Shown: positions 41,964 to 51,070, numbered from the stretch's first letter. The stretch is DNA of 64,000 nt from Microbacterium sp. SL75 (GCF_026625865.1 NZ_CP113067.1:372001-436000), one strand, 5' to 3'. Notes: generated by a model not told the origin, from the sequence alone. Made by a program: numbers and translations.

Positions 41964-43769
41964 TCAGCGGTCGCCGAGCTCGGCGTCGTCGATGAGCTCG
42001 CGGATGACGAGGGCGGCATTGATGAGGGCGAGGTGGCTGAGCGCTTGCGGCATGTTGCCCCAGAACGCCCCGTCGGCTTCGGCGATCATCTCGGAGTAGA
42101 TGCCCACGTCGTTGCCCTGGGCGACGAGCGCGTCCATCGCCTCGATGGCCTCGTCATGACGGCCGACGCACGCGAGAGCGGTCGCCCGCCAGAAGGCGCA
42201 GGCGACGAAGGTCTGTTCCTCCTGGTCCATGCCGGTGTACCGGTAGACGAGGTGGTTCTCGGTCGTGAGTCGTTCGGTGATGGCATCCAGCGTCTTCGAC
42301 ATACGCTCTCCCCGGTCGAAGCCGGTGGGAGCGTGCAGCAGCACGGATGCATCGAGGTCCTGGCTGCCCGGGGCGATCGTGTACGCCTCGAGCTCCTGCG
42401 ACCAGCAGTGCTCGTCGACCCACGCGTGGATGCGATCGCGCTCGGCGCGCCAACGGTCGCCGTTGTCGGGGATGTGCCCGCCGCCGGCCAACCACTGCGC
42501 GTCGTCGAGAGCCTTCCAGCAGCCCATCTTCGACGAGGTGTAATGCCGCAGCTCGGGCAGTTCCCACATGCCGGAGTCCTCGCGGCGCCACAGGTCGCAC
42601 GTGCGGTCGGCGACATCGGCGAGCAGGCGTCCGGTCTGGATGTCGAGCCGATTGCCCGCCTCGACGTAGGTGCGGCACAGCGCGATGAGGTCGCCGTACA
42701 CGCCGAGCTGCAGCTGCCCCTGCGCGGGATTGCCGGTGACGACGGGCTGATTGCCGTTCCACCCCGGAACGTCGTGCTTTTCGAGACCGATCTCGGCGTC
42801 GCCGTCGAGGGTGTACATCACCTGCACCTCGGGCCCGTTCTTGCGGATCGTCCGCAGCAGCCACGAGATCGCCGCGTGGGTCTCTTCGCGCAGACCGAAG
42901 CCGACCCACGCGTGCGCGGTGTAGGCGAGGTCGCGCACCCAGGCGTAGCGGTAGTCCCAGTTCTTGCCACCGCGTGGGTTCTCGGGGAGCGATGTCGTCG
43001 CCGCGGCCGCGATCGCACCGGTGGGACTGAACAGCAGGAGCTTGAGAGCGAGCGCGCTGCGCTGCACGTCGTCGGCCCAGGGGCCGTCGTACGAGAACTC
43101 ATCCGACCACATCGCCCACCCGTCGGCGGTGCGGTCGATCCCGCGGTCGACGTTCTGCGCGTCGGGGATGCGCAGGGGTTCCCCCTCGGTCGCGGCGATC
43201 ACGAGGAGATGACGCGAACCCTCCGCGGTCGTGAAGCTGCCGTCGATGCTCTCGTTGCCGGCATCCGGTTCACCATGGATGCCGTGTTCGTGGCCGACCA
43301 CCGCGAGGGAGACGTGCCCGATGCGCATGACCGAGAAGCCGTCGATGCGCTCCGTCCAGGGGGCGGCCGAACGCAGCATCGTGCCCGGTTGCACGCACCA
43401 GGCGAACTCGACCTCTCCCGTCACGCCCTCGACGCGGCGCGCGAGCTCCGCCCAGGGCAGCCGGCCCGCGATGCCGGTGACCATCGCGTCCGTGAGGGTT
43501 GCGGTACCTGTCTTGGTGGTGAAGGTCGTCTCCAGAACATTCGTCCTCGGGATGTACCGGCGACTCACCTCGTACTCCCCCACGGGCGCCAACCGGATGC
43601 ACCCGCCCGCGGCCTCGTCGACCAAGTGTGCGAACACCGGCCGCGAGTGGATGTTGGGCAGCGGCAACCAGTCGACGGAGCCGTCGAGACCGATCAGGGC
43701 GACGGTACGCCCGTCTCCGATCGCGGCGTAATCGCGCAGCGGTCGGGACGGGGAGGGAGGCGTGGGCAC
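41964..43769 (-). CDS. glycoside hydrolase family 15 (glucoamylase/trehalase type)
   Basis: 601 residues. N-terminal beta-sandwich (about 1-230), then the (alpha/alpha)6 barrel with GGKNWDYRYAWVRD near 268-281, catalytic Glu candidates in SGMWELPE near 400 and GIYSEMI near 555. Actinobacterial members of this form hydrolyse trehalose or maltodextrins. There is no signal peptide, so action is cytosolic. GTG start; a TAGCGT -10 box ends 6 nt before it (probably leaderless), with the GACAACCCC box 32 nt further up. Confidence 0.92.
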   Translation of the reverse strand: MPTPPSPSRPLRDYAAIGDGRTVALIGLDGSVDWLPLPNIHSRPVFAHLVDEAAGGCIRLAPVGEYEVSRRYIPRTNVLETTFTTKTGTATLTDAMVTGIAGRLPWAELARRVEGVTGEVEFAWCVQPGTMLRSAAPWTERIDGFSVMRIGHVSLAVVGHEHGIHGEPDAGNESIDGSFTTAEGSRHLLVIAATEGEPLRIPDAQNVDRGIDRTADGWAMWSDEFSYDGPWADDVQRSALALKLLLFSPTGAIAAAATTSLPENPRGGKNWDYRYAWVRDLAYTAHAWVGFGLREETHAAISWLLRTIRKNGPEVQVMYTLDGDAEIGLEKHDVPGWNGNQPVVTGNPAQGQLQLGVYGDLIALCRTYVEAGNRLDIQTGRLLADVADRTCDLWRREDSGMWELPELRHYTSSKMGCWKALDDAQWLAGGGHIPDNGDRWRAERDRIHAWVDEHCWSQELEAYTIAPGSQDLDASVLLHAPTGFDRGERMSKTLDAITERLTTENHLVYRYTGMDQEEQTFVACAFWRATALACVGRHDEAIEAMDALVAQGNDVGIYSEMIAEADGAFWGNMPQALSHLALINAALVIRELIDDAELGDR

Positions 43770-43775
43770 GTTCTC

Positions 43776-43814
43776 ACGCTAGGAATGACGCCCTCCGCTC
43801 AGGCCGGGGTTGTC
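43776..43814 (-). promoter_or_regulatory. two-part upstream signature on minus strand: GACAACCCC and CTAGCGT
   Basis: GACAACCCC begins at 43814 and CTAGCGT at 43782 (reading the minus strand), 32 nt apart, 6 nt before the GTG of the GH15 gene. Confidence 0.6.
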
Positions 43815-43870
43815 GGATCGGACGGGAGCGGCTACGGACAGGCGTCCGATTACCCCTCCTCCGCCGCACC

Positions 43871-43909
43871 CGCAACCCCCGTCGGGCGCTCCGGCTTCCC
43901 GCCTAACGT
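43871..43909 (+). promoter_or_regulatory. two-part upstream signature: CGCAACCCC and CTAACGT
   Basis: CGCAACCCC begins at 43871 and CTAACGT at 43903, 32 nt apart, 30 nt before the Dps ATG. It lies back to back with the signature of the divergent GH15 gene. Confidence 0.6.
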
Positions 43910-43939
43910 CGCTATCGACCGTGAGTGAAAGGAACGCGC

Positions 43940-44500
43940 ATGTCCACCACCACCAAGGACGCCCCCACCAAGAACCGTCGTCGCCCGGCCCGCGGCGGCA
44001 GCGGTCCCGAGACCACCGACGAGCAGAACGCCGAGAAGGGCTTCCAGGCCTCGGAGAAGCTGACCGACAGCCTGCAGGCCGTCCTCGTCGACCTGATCGA
44101 GCTGTCGATCCAGGGCAAGCAGGCCCACTGGAACGTCGTGGGCAAGAACTTCCGCGACACCCACCTGCAGCTCGACGAGATCATCGACGCCGCCCGTGAG
44201 TTCAGCGACGAGATCGCCGAGCGCATGCGTGCCCTGCACGCTCTGCCCGACGGACGCAGCGACACCATCGCCGAGACCACCACCCTGCCGGAGTTCCCCC
44301 AGGGCGAGGTCGACACGGCCGAGGTGATCGACCTCATCACCGAGCGTCTCGACGCGACCGTCGGCACCGTCCGCGACGTGCACGATGACGTCGATGACGA
44401 AGACCCGACCAGCGCCGACATCCTGCACGGCGTGCTCGAGCGCCTCGAGCAGCTGTCGTGGATGGTCAGCGCCGAGAACCGCGTCGCCCGCAAGTCGTAA
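43940..44500 (+). CDS. dps: Dps family DNA-binding ferritin-like protein
   Basis: 186 residues; Dps forms a 12-subunit shell that oxidises Fe(II) with peroxide and protects DNA. Ferroxidase ligands are visible in HWNVVG (His63) and in HLQLDEIIDAAREFSDEIAER (about 75-95). The N-terminal 20 residues are Lys/Arg-rich (KNRRRPARGG), the usual non-specific DNA-binding tail. GAAAGGA precedes the ATG. The promoter signature is shared with three other genes in this stretch, as expected for a stationary-phase or stress regulon. Confidence 0.95.
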   Translation: MSTTTKDAPTKNRRRPARGGSGPETTDEQNAEKGFQASEKLTDSLQAVLVDLIELSIQGKQAHWNVVGKNFRDTHLQLDEIIDAAREFSDEIAERMRALHALPDGRSDTIAETTTLPEFPQGEVDTAEVIDLITERLDATVGTVRDVHDDVDDEDPTSADILHGVLERLEQLSWMVSAENRVARKS

Positions 44501-44516
44501 TCACCGCAGAACACAT

Positions 44517-44548
44517 CGGATGCCGGGGCCTTCGGGCCTCGGCATCCG
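44517..44548 (+). terminator. Dps terminator
   Basis: 14-bp stem with one mismatch (CGGATGCCG...CGGCATCCG) and a TTCG tetraloop just after the Dps stop. Confidence 0.8.
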
Positions 44549-44599
44549 TCGTTCGTGCGGTGGTTCCGTCCGCGCCACGGCTCACGTCCGCGCGACGGC

Positions 44600-44905
44600 T
44601 CAGCCGCGCGCGATGAGGAACGGCGGGTGCGGGCCTTCGAGGCGGGCGAGACCGAGCTTGACCTCCATGAGAGACGCTCCGACCTCCGCGAAGCGCTCAT
44701 CGGTGCGGGTTTCCATCCGGTCGAACCGCGCGTCCATCCGGTCGAACCGCGCGTCCATCCGCTCGAAGCGCGCGTCCATTTCCGCGAAGCGGGCATCGGT
44801 CCGGTGCTCGACACGGCCGAGCATCCACTTCATCCCGCTCAGGATTGTGACGGACAGCGTCACGACCAGACCGACCGCCGTCGAGAGCAGAGGAAGAGTC
44901 TCCAT
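44600..44905 (-). CDS. membrane-anchored coiled-coil protein, 101 aa
   Basis: One N-terminal membrane helix (about 4-24), then a heptad-type stretch with repeated MDARFDR/MDARFER units and a C-terminal hydrophobic tail. The heptads come from a 21-bp DNA tandem repeat. AAAGGA lies 7 nt before the ATG at 44905. Resembles small anchored coiled-coil proteins with no assigned role. Confidence 0.78.
   Translation of the reverse strand: METLPLLSTAVGLVVTLSVTILSGMKWMLGRVEHRTDARFAEMDARFERMDARFDRMDARFDRMETRTDERFAEVGASLMEVKLGLARLEGPHPPFLIARG
44711..44794 (-). repeat. 21-bp tandem repeat, four units, inside a coiled-coil gene
   Basis: Units start at 44711, 44732, 44753 and 44774 (pattern TCCATCCGGTCGAACCGCGCG). 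The first two are identical, the third differs by two bases, the fourth is degenerate. Each unit encodes one heptad (D-A-R-F-D-R-M). Confidence 0.85.
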
Positions 44906-45019
44906 CGGGCAATCCTTTCGGGGTGGGATGCAATGACTGTAGAGCACCGTGCTCCCGCCCCGCGGGGATGACTATCGAACAGTGGAGAACTTCACCCGGG
45001 CCGCCCTCGGAAGAAGCGA

Positions 45020-47551
45020 TCAGAGCCGCAGCACCTCGGTCACCCGCACGATCGCGGTGCCCTCCTCCTCGGAGGCGGCGAGGTCGACTTCGGCTCGGAT
45101 GCGCCAGTCGTGGTCTCCGGCGGGGTCGTCGAGGATCTGCTCGACCCGCCAGACGCCCTCGGCCGCCGAGGACTCGTCGATGACCACGAGGGAAGACGAA
45201 CGCGCCGCTCCGCCGGTGCCGATCGCGTCGTGCTCGTCGAAGAAGTCGTCGAGCACCCCCGGCCAGTCGACGTCGGGGTCCAGCTCGACCAGCTCGTCGT
45301 CGCGCTGCAGCGCCGCCAGCTGCACACGCCGGAACATCTCATTGCGCACGAGCACGACGAAGGCGCGACGATTGGTGAGGATCGACGGCGGCGCGGGCGG
45401 CACCACCGGGGCATCCGGGTCGTCCGCGGGGTTGACGAGCTGCTCCCACTCGTCGACCAGGCTCGAGTCGACTTGACGCACCACCTCGCCGAGCCAGGCG
45501 ATGAGGTCGAGCAGATCGGGTGTCTGCGCATCGACCGGCACCGTCTGGCGGATCGCGCGATACGCGTCGCTGAGGTAGCGCAGCACCAGACCTTCGCTGC
45601 GGGCGAGCTGGTACAGCGACACGTACTCGCCGAACGAGCACGCCCGCTCGAACATGTCGCGCACGACGGACTTGGGTGACAGCTCGAAGTCGCGGATCCA
45701 CGGCTGGCTCGACGCGAACACCTCGTAGGCCTGTGCGAGCAGCTCGTCCAGCGGCTTGGGCCAGGTGATCTGCTCGAGCAGCTCCATACGCTCGTCGTAC
45801 TCGATGCCCTCGCGCTTCATCGCCGCGACCGCTTCGCCGCGGGCGCGGAACTGCTGCTGCGACAGGATCGGGCGCGGGTCGTCGAGCGTCGCCTCGATGA
45901 CGCTGACGACGTCGAGCGCGTAGTGGCCGGTGCCGACCGATGACGCCGGGGGCGCGGCATCCGGGCCCCTTCCGAGTTCGACCTCGGGGTCGAGCATCTC
46001 GATCGCGGCGAGCGCGAACGGAGACAGCGGCTGGTTGAGGGCGAAGTTCGGCTGCAGATCGACGGTGAGACGGATGCCGTCGGTCCCGGCCTCGACGACC
46101 CCCGCCTGAACGAGGGTGCGGAAGATCGCGAGGGCCCGGCGGGCGAGCTCGTACTGGCGGGCGCGAGGCTCGTGGTTGTCGAAGACGAGCGAGCGGACGT
46201 TCGCGAAGACGTCTCCGCCGCGCGCGATGACGTTGATGAGCATGGCGGCCGAGAGCTTCATCTGCGGGACGAGCGGCTCGGGCTCGGCCGCGACCAGGCG
46301 GTCGTAGCTCTGCTCAGTCCAGTTGACGAAGCCCTGCGGCGCCTTCTTGCGGACGATCTTCTTCTGCTTCTTGAGGTCGTCGCCGGCCTTGAGGATCTGC
46401 GCGGCGTTCTCGATCTCGTGGTCGGGGGCCATGACGACGACCGTCCCCGCGGTGTCATAGCCTGCGCGACCGGCGCGGCCGGCGATCTGGTGGAACTCGC
46501 GCGCCGAGAGCTGGCGCATGCGCGTGCCGTCGTACTTGGTGAGCGCCGTCATCAGCACGGTGCGAATCGGCACGTTGATGCCGACGCCGAGGGTGTCGGT
46601 GCCGCAGATGACCCGCAGCAGCCCGCGCTGCGCGAGAGTCTCGACGAGCCGCCGGTACCGCGGCAGCATGCCGGCGTGGTGCACGCCGATGCCCGCGCGA
46701 ACGTAGCGCGAGAGGGTCTTGCCGAAGCCGGTCGTGAAGCGGAAGCCGCCGATGGCGTCCGCGATCTCGTCGCGCTGCTCGCGTCCGATGATGCGGATGG
46801 ACGACAGCGCCTGCGCCCGCTCCATCGCGGCGGCCTGAGAGAAGTGCACGACGTAGATCGGCGCCTGCTTGGTGTCGAGCAGTTCCTGCACCGTCTCGTG
46901 CACGGGCGTTCGGGCGTACTCGAAGTGCAGAGGTACCGGTCGTTCGACGCCCGTCACCCGCGCGGTGTTCCGGCCGGTGCGGCGCGTCAGGTCGTCGGCG
47001 ATGTCCTCGACGTCGCCGAGCGTGGCCGACATGAGGATGAACTGCGCGCGCGTGAGCAACAGCAGTGGCACCTGCCATGCCCAGCCGCGGTCGGCCTCGC
47101 CGTAGTAGTGGAACTCGTCCATCACGACCTGGTCGACGTCGGCGTCGGCGCCCTGTCGGAGGGCCAGGTTCGCCAGGATCTCGGCCGTGCAGCAGATGAT
47201 CGGGGCATCGGAATTCACCGAGGAGTCCCCCGTGACCATGCCCACGTTCTCGGCGCCGAAGATCTCGACGAGGGCGAAGAACTTCTCGCTCACCAGGGCC
47301 TTGATCGGCGCCGTGTAATAGGTGCGGCCGCCCCGGGCGAGGGATGCCGCGTGCGCGGCCACCGCGACGAGCGACTTGCCCGTGCCGGTCGGGGTCGACA
47401 AGATCACGTTCGCGCCCGACACGATCTCGATCACCGCTTCGTCTTGCGCGGGGTAGAGCGTGAGCCCTCGCGAGGCCGCCCATTCGACGAAGCCCAGGTA
47501 CACGGCATCCGGATCGGCGCCCACGGGGACGTTCTCGAGAAGGGGGGTCAC
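45020..47551 (-). CDS. DEAD/DEAH-box helicase, Ski2-like with DUF3516
   Basis: 843 residues. Motif I STPTGTGKS at 52-60, motif II MDEFHYY near 144-150 (DEFH), motif III LMSATLG near 172, and motif VI QIAGRAGRAG near 360, so the helicase core is complete. The C-terminal 400 residues match the actinobacterial DUF3516 extension. Likely an ATP-dependent RNA helicase in RNA decay or ribosome-related processes. Monocistronic, with 63 nt to the next gene. Confidence 0.92.
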   Translation of the reverse strand: MTPLLENVPVGADPDAVYLGFVEWAASRGLTLYPAQDEAVIEIVSGANVILSTPTGTGKSLVAVAAHAASLARGGRTYYTAPIKALVSEKFFALVEIFGAENVGMVTGDSSVNSDAPIICCTAEILANLALRQGADADVDQVVMDEFHYYGEADRGWAWQVPLLLLTRAQFILMSATLGDVEDIADDLTRRTGRNTARVTGVERPVPLHFEYARTPVHETVQELLDTKQAPIYVVHFSQAAAMERAQALSSIRIIGREQRDEIADAIGGFRFTTGFGKTLSRYVRAGIGVHHAGMLPRYRRLVETLAQRGLLRVICGTDTLGVGINVPIRTVLMTALTKYDGTRMRQLSAREFHQIAGRAGRAGYDTAGTVVVMAPDHEIENAAQILKAGDDLKKQKKIVRKKAPQGFVNWTEQSYDRLVAAEPEPLVPQMKLSAAMLINVIARGGDVFANVRSLVFDNHEPRARQYELARRALAIFRTLVQAGVVEAGTDGIRLTVDLQPNFALNQPLSPFALAAIEMLDPEVELGRGPDAAPPASSVGTGHYALDVVSVIEATLDDPRPILSQQQFRARGEAVAAMKREGIEYDERMELLEQITWPKPLDELLAQAYEVFASSQPWIRDFELSPKSVVRDMFERACSFGEYVSLYQLARSEGLVLRYLSDAYRAIRQTVPVDAQTPDLLDLIAWLGEVVRQVDSSLVDEWEQLVNPADDPDAPVVPPAPPSILTNRRAFVVLVRNEMFRRVQLAALQRDDELVELDPDVDWPGVLDDFFDEHDAIGTGGAARSSSLVVIDESSAAEGVWRVEQILDDPAGDHDWRIRAEVDLAASEEEGTAIVRVTEVLRL

Positions 47552-47614
47552 TCCCCCACCCTCTCATTCAGGGGGCGAGCGCAGCCCGCGACAGGCGAGG
47601 GGACGCACGCGGCC

Positions 47615-48364
47615 TCACCCGCGATCGCTGAAGACCCCGACGTTCTCGCCGTCGAAGACGAACTGCACGCTCGTACCGATCGGGAAGCGCTGGATGAAGG
47701 CGTCGGGCATGCCGTCGGCGACGACGAACTGGACCGTGGCGGGGAAGACCCCGGCTCCGCAGCCGCCGTAGACGAAGTTGCCGCGGAAGCCGCGTGTGTC
47801 GTCGGTGTCCACCTCGTCGGCGTCGAGCAGGTAGAGACAGGGGTTGCGGTTGTCGGTCGCGTCGGTGGGCGCCCGCCCGGTGAAGGCGGCCACCCCGTAG
47901 TAGTTCTCGTAGCCGCGTTCCGCGCCCGTGCGCTCACCGAACACGGCGGGAGCCGAGGAGTCCGGGTCGGGCACGAGCGTGTCGACCTGGGGCGCTCCCG
48001 CTGTCGCGGTCACGGGCACGAACGACACGCTCATCGCGGTCGCCGCGCTCGCGAGGGCGGCGACCACGGCCAGTGAGATCGCCCATGCCCACAGGCGGCG
48101 CTTCGAGTGCACGAGGGGAGCGCGCTCGCGGGGGATCTCCTCACCGTCCGCGTCTTCGTCCGGGACGGATTCGTCCGGGAGGCGCGAACCGGCCGATGCG
48201 GCCGGCGAGGGCGGGGTCGCGGGTGGACGAAGCCGATCCTCGCGCTCGAGGTTCTCGAGTTCGCGCAGGCGCGACACCGCGACCGGGTCGTCGGCGATGT
48301 CGGCCTCGGGGCCGTAGGCCCGCGCGCGCAACAGACGCAGCTCCTCACGCACGTCGTCGTCCAT
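47615..48364 (-). CDS. hypothetical protein with one membrane helix, 249 aa
   Basis: Begins MDDDVREELRLLRARAYGPEADI, an N-terminal helix common in Microbacteriaceae anchored proteins, then an acidic Pro-rich linker, a membrane helix near 95-115 and an extracytoplasmic C-terminal domain of about 120 residues with two cysteines (NPCLYLLD and YGGCGAGVF) that could form a disulfide. The domain is unassigned. Divergent from the LLM flavoprotein. The ribosome site is weak. Confidence 0.7.
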   Translation of the reverse strand: MDDDVREELRLLRARAYGPEADIADDPVAVSRLRELENLEREDRLRPPATPPSPAASAGSRLPDESVPDEDADGEEIPRERAPLVHSKRRLWAWAISLAVVAALASAATAMSVSFVPVTATAGAPQVDTLVPDPDSSAPAVFGERTGAERGYENYYGVAAFTGRAPTDATDNRNPCLYLLDADEVDTDDTRGFRGNFVYGGCGAGVFPATVQFVVADGMPDAFIQRFPIGTSVQFVFDGENVGVFSDRG

Positions 48365-48454
48365 ATCCAGAATGGTTCCACACCTCCCGAGGGCGGGGGC
48401 CGACTCCCGGTATATGCGCGGGAATAGATCGCCGACCACGACGTTGCACCCGGT

Positions 48455-49489
48455 ATGCGCTCCTTCGGCACACTCTCCTTCGGCCATTACGGCCCCCTCG
48501 GCGGCGGTCGCCAGCTCACCGCCGGCGACTCGATGCTCCAGGCGATCGACCTCGCCCAGGGCATGGACGACCTTGGGGTCAACGGCGTCTCGTTCCGCGT
48601 CCACCACTTCGCCCGCCAGCAGGCGGCTCCCATGCCCCTGCTCGCCGCGATCGCCGCACGCACCTCGCGCATCGAGGTCGGCACCGGCGTCATCGACATG
48701 CGATACGAGAACCCCCTCATGCTCGCCGAAGAGGCGGCATCCGTCGACCTCATCAGCGCCAACCGCCTCGCGCTCGGCGTGAGCCGCGGGTCACCCGAGA
48801 CAGTCGTCCGCGGCTACGAGGCCTTCGGCTACACCGGGTCCGAGGACCCGCGCGGCGGCGACATCGCCCGCGAGCACTTCGACCTGTTCCTCCGCGCGAT
48901 CGACGGCGAGGGTCTCGCCGAGCGGGACCCGATGAGCCCCTTCGGCGGCGGCACGGGCCTGCAGCGCATCGAGCCGCACTCCCCGGGGCTTCGCAAGCGC
49001 ATCTGGTGGGGCGCCGGCACCACGGCCACCGCGGAGTGGGCCGGGCGGATCGGCGTGAACCTCATGTCGTCGACGCTGCTCACCGAGGCCGACGGCACGC
49101 CCTTCGACCTCCTGCAGGCGCAGCAGCTCGACGCCTTCCGCGCCGCGTGGCGCGAGGCCGGTCACGACGGTGAGCCGCGCACCTCGGTCAGCCGCAGCAT
49201 CTTCCCCATCGTCACCGCCGAGGATGAGATGTACTTCGGCGGCTCGGCCGGCAGCGACCAGATCGGCGTCATCGACGGCATGCGCTCGACCTTCGGCAAG
49301 ACGTATGCGGCCACCCCCGACAAGCTCGTGGAGCAGTTGCAGAACGATGCCGCCGTGATGAGCGCCGACACGCTCATGCTGACAATCCCCTCTCAGATGG
49401 GCGTGGAGTTCAACCTCCGCCTCGTCGAGAACTTCGCGAAGCACGTCGCCCCCGCCCTCGGATGGCAGTCGACCCTCGCGACGGTCTGA
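48455..49489 (+). CDS. LLM class flavin-dependent oxidoreductase
   Basis: 344 residues of the luciferase-like TIM-barrel family, using reduced FMN. Landmarks are IEVGTGVIDMRYENPLMLAEEAASVDLIS at about 72-100 and ALGVSRGSPETVVRGYEAFG following. Substrate unknown (alkanes, nitrogen or sulfur compounds are typical). The ATG follows a divergent gene across 90 nt. A strong terminator follows the stop. Confidence 0.9.
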   Translation: MRSFGTLSFGHYGPLGGGRQLTAGDSMLQAIDLAQGMDDLGVNGVSFRVHHFARQQAAPMPLLAAIAARTSRIEVGTGVIDMRYENPLMLAEEAASVDLISANRLALGVSRGSPETVVRGYEAFGYTGSEDPRGGDIAREHFDLFLRAIDGEGLAERDPMSPFGGGTGLQRIEPHSPGLRKRIWWGAGTTATAEWAGRIGVNLMSSTLLTEADGTPFDLLQAQQLDAFRAAWREAGHDGEPRTSVSRSIFPIVTAEDEMYFGGSAGSDQIGVIDGMRSTFGKTYAATPDKLVEQLQNDAAVMSADTLMLTIPSQMGVEFNLRLVENFAKHVAPALGWQSTLATV

Positions 49490-49498
49490 ACGACTCCC

Positions 49499-49543
49499 CG
49501 AACGGATCCGGATGCCGACTTGATCGGCATCCGGGTCCGTTCG
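49499..49543 (+). terminator. terminator after LLM flavoprotein gene
   Basis: 20-bp stem with a single G-T pair and a 5-nt loop (CGAACGGATCC... and its complement). No long U-tract. Confidence 0.85.
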
Positions 49544-49573
49544 GCGTTTCGCGCCGAGTCGTACGGTGAGAGG

Positions 49574-50038
49574 GTGAGCGTCACCATCCGCGAAGCCGTC
49601 TTCCCGCGAGACGGCGCGGCCGTCAGCGCCCTCGTCGGGGCGTACCTGCGGCAGACGGAGGCAGAGAAGATCGAACGCGGGCTCGCCGCCGACGCGTTTC
49701 CCGAGCGCTACGCGCGGGAGATCGACGACCCGGCGGCGGCATTCGCGGGCCGGCACGCCCTCATCGCCACCGTCGACGGCGCAGATGTCGGGCTCGTCGT
49801 CTCGTCGAGCGTGCCCGAAGGAACAGAACTCTCGCGCGTGTGGACCGATCCGCGCGCCCGGGGGCGAGGCGTCGGAACCGCGTTGCTCACGGCTGCGCTC
49901 ACCGGAGCCGTGCGACCGGTGCGTCTGTCGGTCTGGGATTGGCGTGAGCCCGCGGTGCGGATGTACCGCGCTGCGGGTTTCGAGGTCGTCCCGTCGTGGG
50001 ACGATCGGCCGGGGCTCATGTGCCTCGAGCTGCGGTGA
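49574..50038 (+). CDS. GNAT family N-acetyltransferase
   Basis: 154 residues. Acetyl-CoA loop RARGRGVGTALLTAAL near 95-110, followed by RMYRAAGFEVVP near 130, typical of small-molecule GNATs. The GTG at 49574 lies 6 nt after TACGGT, so the transcript is probably leaderless. The gene begins within 30 nt of the preceding terminator. Confidence 0.88.
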   Translation: MSVTIREAVFPRDGAAVSALVGAYLRQTEAEKIERGLAADAFPERYAREIDDPAAAFAGRHALIATVDGADVGLVVSSSVPEGTELSRVWTDPRARGRGVGTALLTAALTGAVRPVRLSVWDWREPAVRMYRAAGFEVVPSWDDRPGLMCLELR

Positions 50039-50053
50039 CCCGAACCGCGCTGC

Positions 50054-50578
50054 TCAGCGCGACGGCGGCACCCGCATCGTGCCGTCGAGCGTCCACCCGT
50101 TCTGATCGACGGCGCCCGTGGCATCCGCCTGCTCCGCCTGAGCGTCGGCATACCAGAGGCAGACGAGTCCCCGCTCGCGCCACAGGGCTTGGCGGCTCAT
50201 CGCGTCCTCGACCATCCAGAACGCTCCGCCTGCGGTTCGACGGCGCAGCTCGGCGAGCCAGGTCGCGTACCCCGGGTCCGGTTCGGAGGCCGCGGCGTGG
50301 GGCCGCGCGAGCTCGATGAAGCGGTCGGCCAGGGTCTCGGTCGTCCAGTCGGTGCGTCCGTCCTGGAAGACGTCCTCTCCGCCCGCGCTGGAGTACCTCA
50401 GCACGACATTGCTCTCCCGCTCGAGAGGACTGTCGTGCGTCTCGCTCGGTTCGGGAACGAACACGCGGCACCGCCAGTGCCCCGTCGGGTAGAGGTTCGT
50501 GTTGATGCGGATCCCCTGCCAGCCGCGCTCGTGAGCGCGCGCCACCGCAGCGACGAGACGAAACGGGACCGGGATCAC
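50054..50578 (-). CDS. hypothetical protein, 174 aa
   Basis: Not recognised. Trp-rich soluble protein with mixed helix and strand prediction, no signal. The GTG overlaps the stop of the upstream membrane-protein gene (GTGA), implying co-translation. It ends close to the convergent GNAT gene. Confidence 0.7.
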   Translation of the reverse strand: MIPVPFRLVAAVARAHERGWQGIRINTNLYPTGHWRCRVFVPEPSETHDSPLERESNVVLRYSSAGGEDVFQDGRTDWTTETLADRFIELARPHAAASEPDPGYATWLAELRRRTAGGAFWMVEDAMSRQALWRERGLVCLWYADAQAEQADATGAVDQNGWTLDGTMRVPPSR

Positions 50579-50859
50579 CGGTAGCCCGTCAGCCCGCGCG
50601 AGCGGGCGATGGTCTGCGACACGAGGTACTCGCCCCATGCCACCGCGTACGCGCCGAGAGCGGCCCACACCCACGCGGAGGGCAGGACGCCGATGAGCCC
50701 GAGCAACGCCGCGACCGTCAGCACGACGACCACCGCGAGTACCGGCCCGATCGCCCGCGCGCCGATGACACCCGCGCCGGTGCGCCAGATGACCAGCAGA
50801 GCTCCCGCCGTCGCGACGAGGAGGATGACGGGGGTGAACCACGGTCCCAGCGCCCCCAT
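50575..50859 (-). CDS. small integral membrane protein, 94 aa
   Basis: Two or three hydrophobic helices (about 8-25, 34-58, 62-80) with a short cytoplasmic end. No recognised domain. It is the first gene of a coupled pair with the 174-aa protein. An ATG at 50859 is the only reasonable start; I do not see a strong ribosome site. Confidence 0.65.
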   Translation of the reverse strand: MGALGPWFTPVILLVATAGALLVIWRTGAGVIGARAIGPVLAVVVVLTVAALLGLIGVLPSAWVWAALGAYAVAWGEYLVSQTIARSRGLTGYR

Positions 50860-51070
50860 GGTGATCGCGGCGCCGACACCGGCAGTGGTGAGGGATGCGG
50901 TGCGGAGGGCGCGGATCTGTGTCGGAGAGGGCGAGGCGGCGATGGAGTGCTCCTGGGATGGGGGCGAAGGCGGGGAACCGAACCCGCCGAAGATCGCGGG
51001 CGAGGACGGCTTCCCAGGGTACCCGCGCCTCGATCCGCCTCCGCGGGGCGTTCGTGTCTACGGTGGGCAC

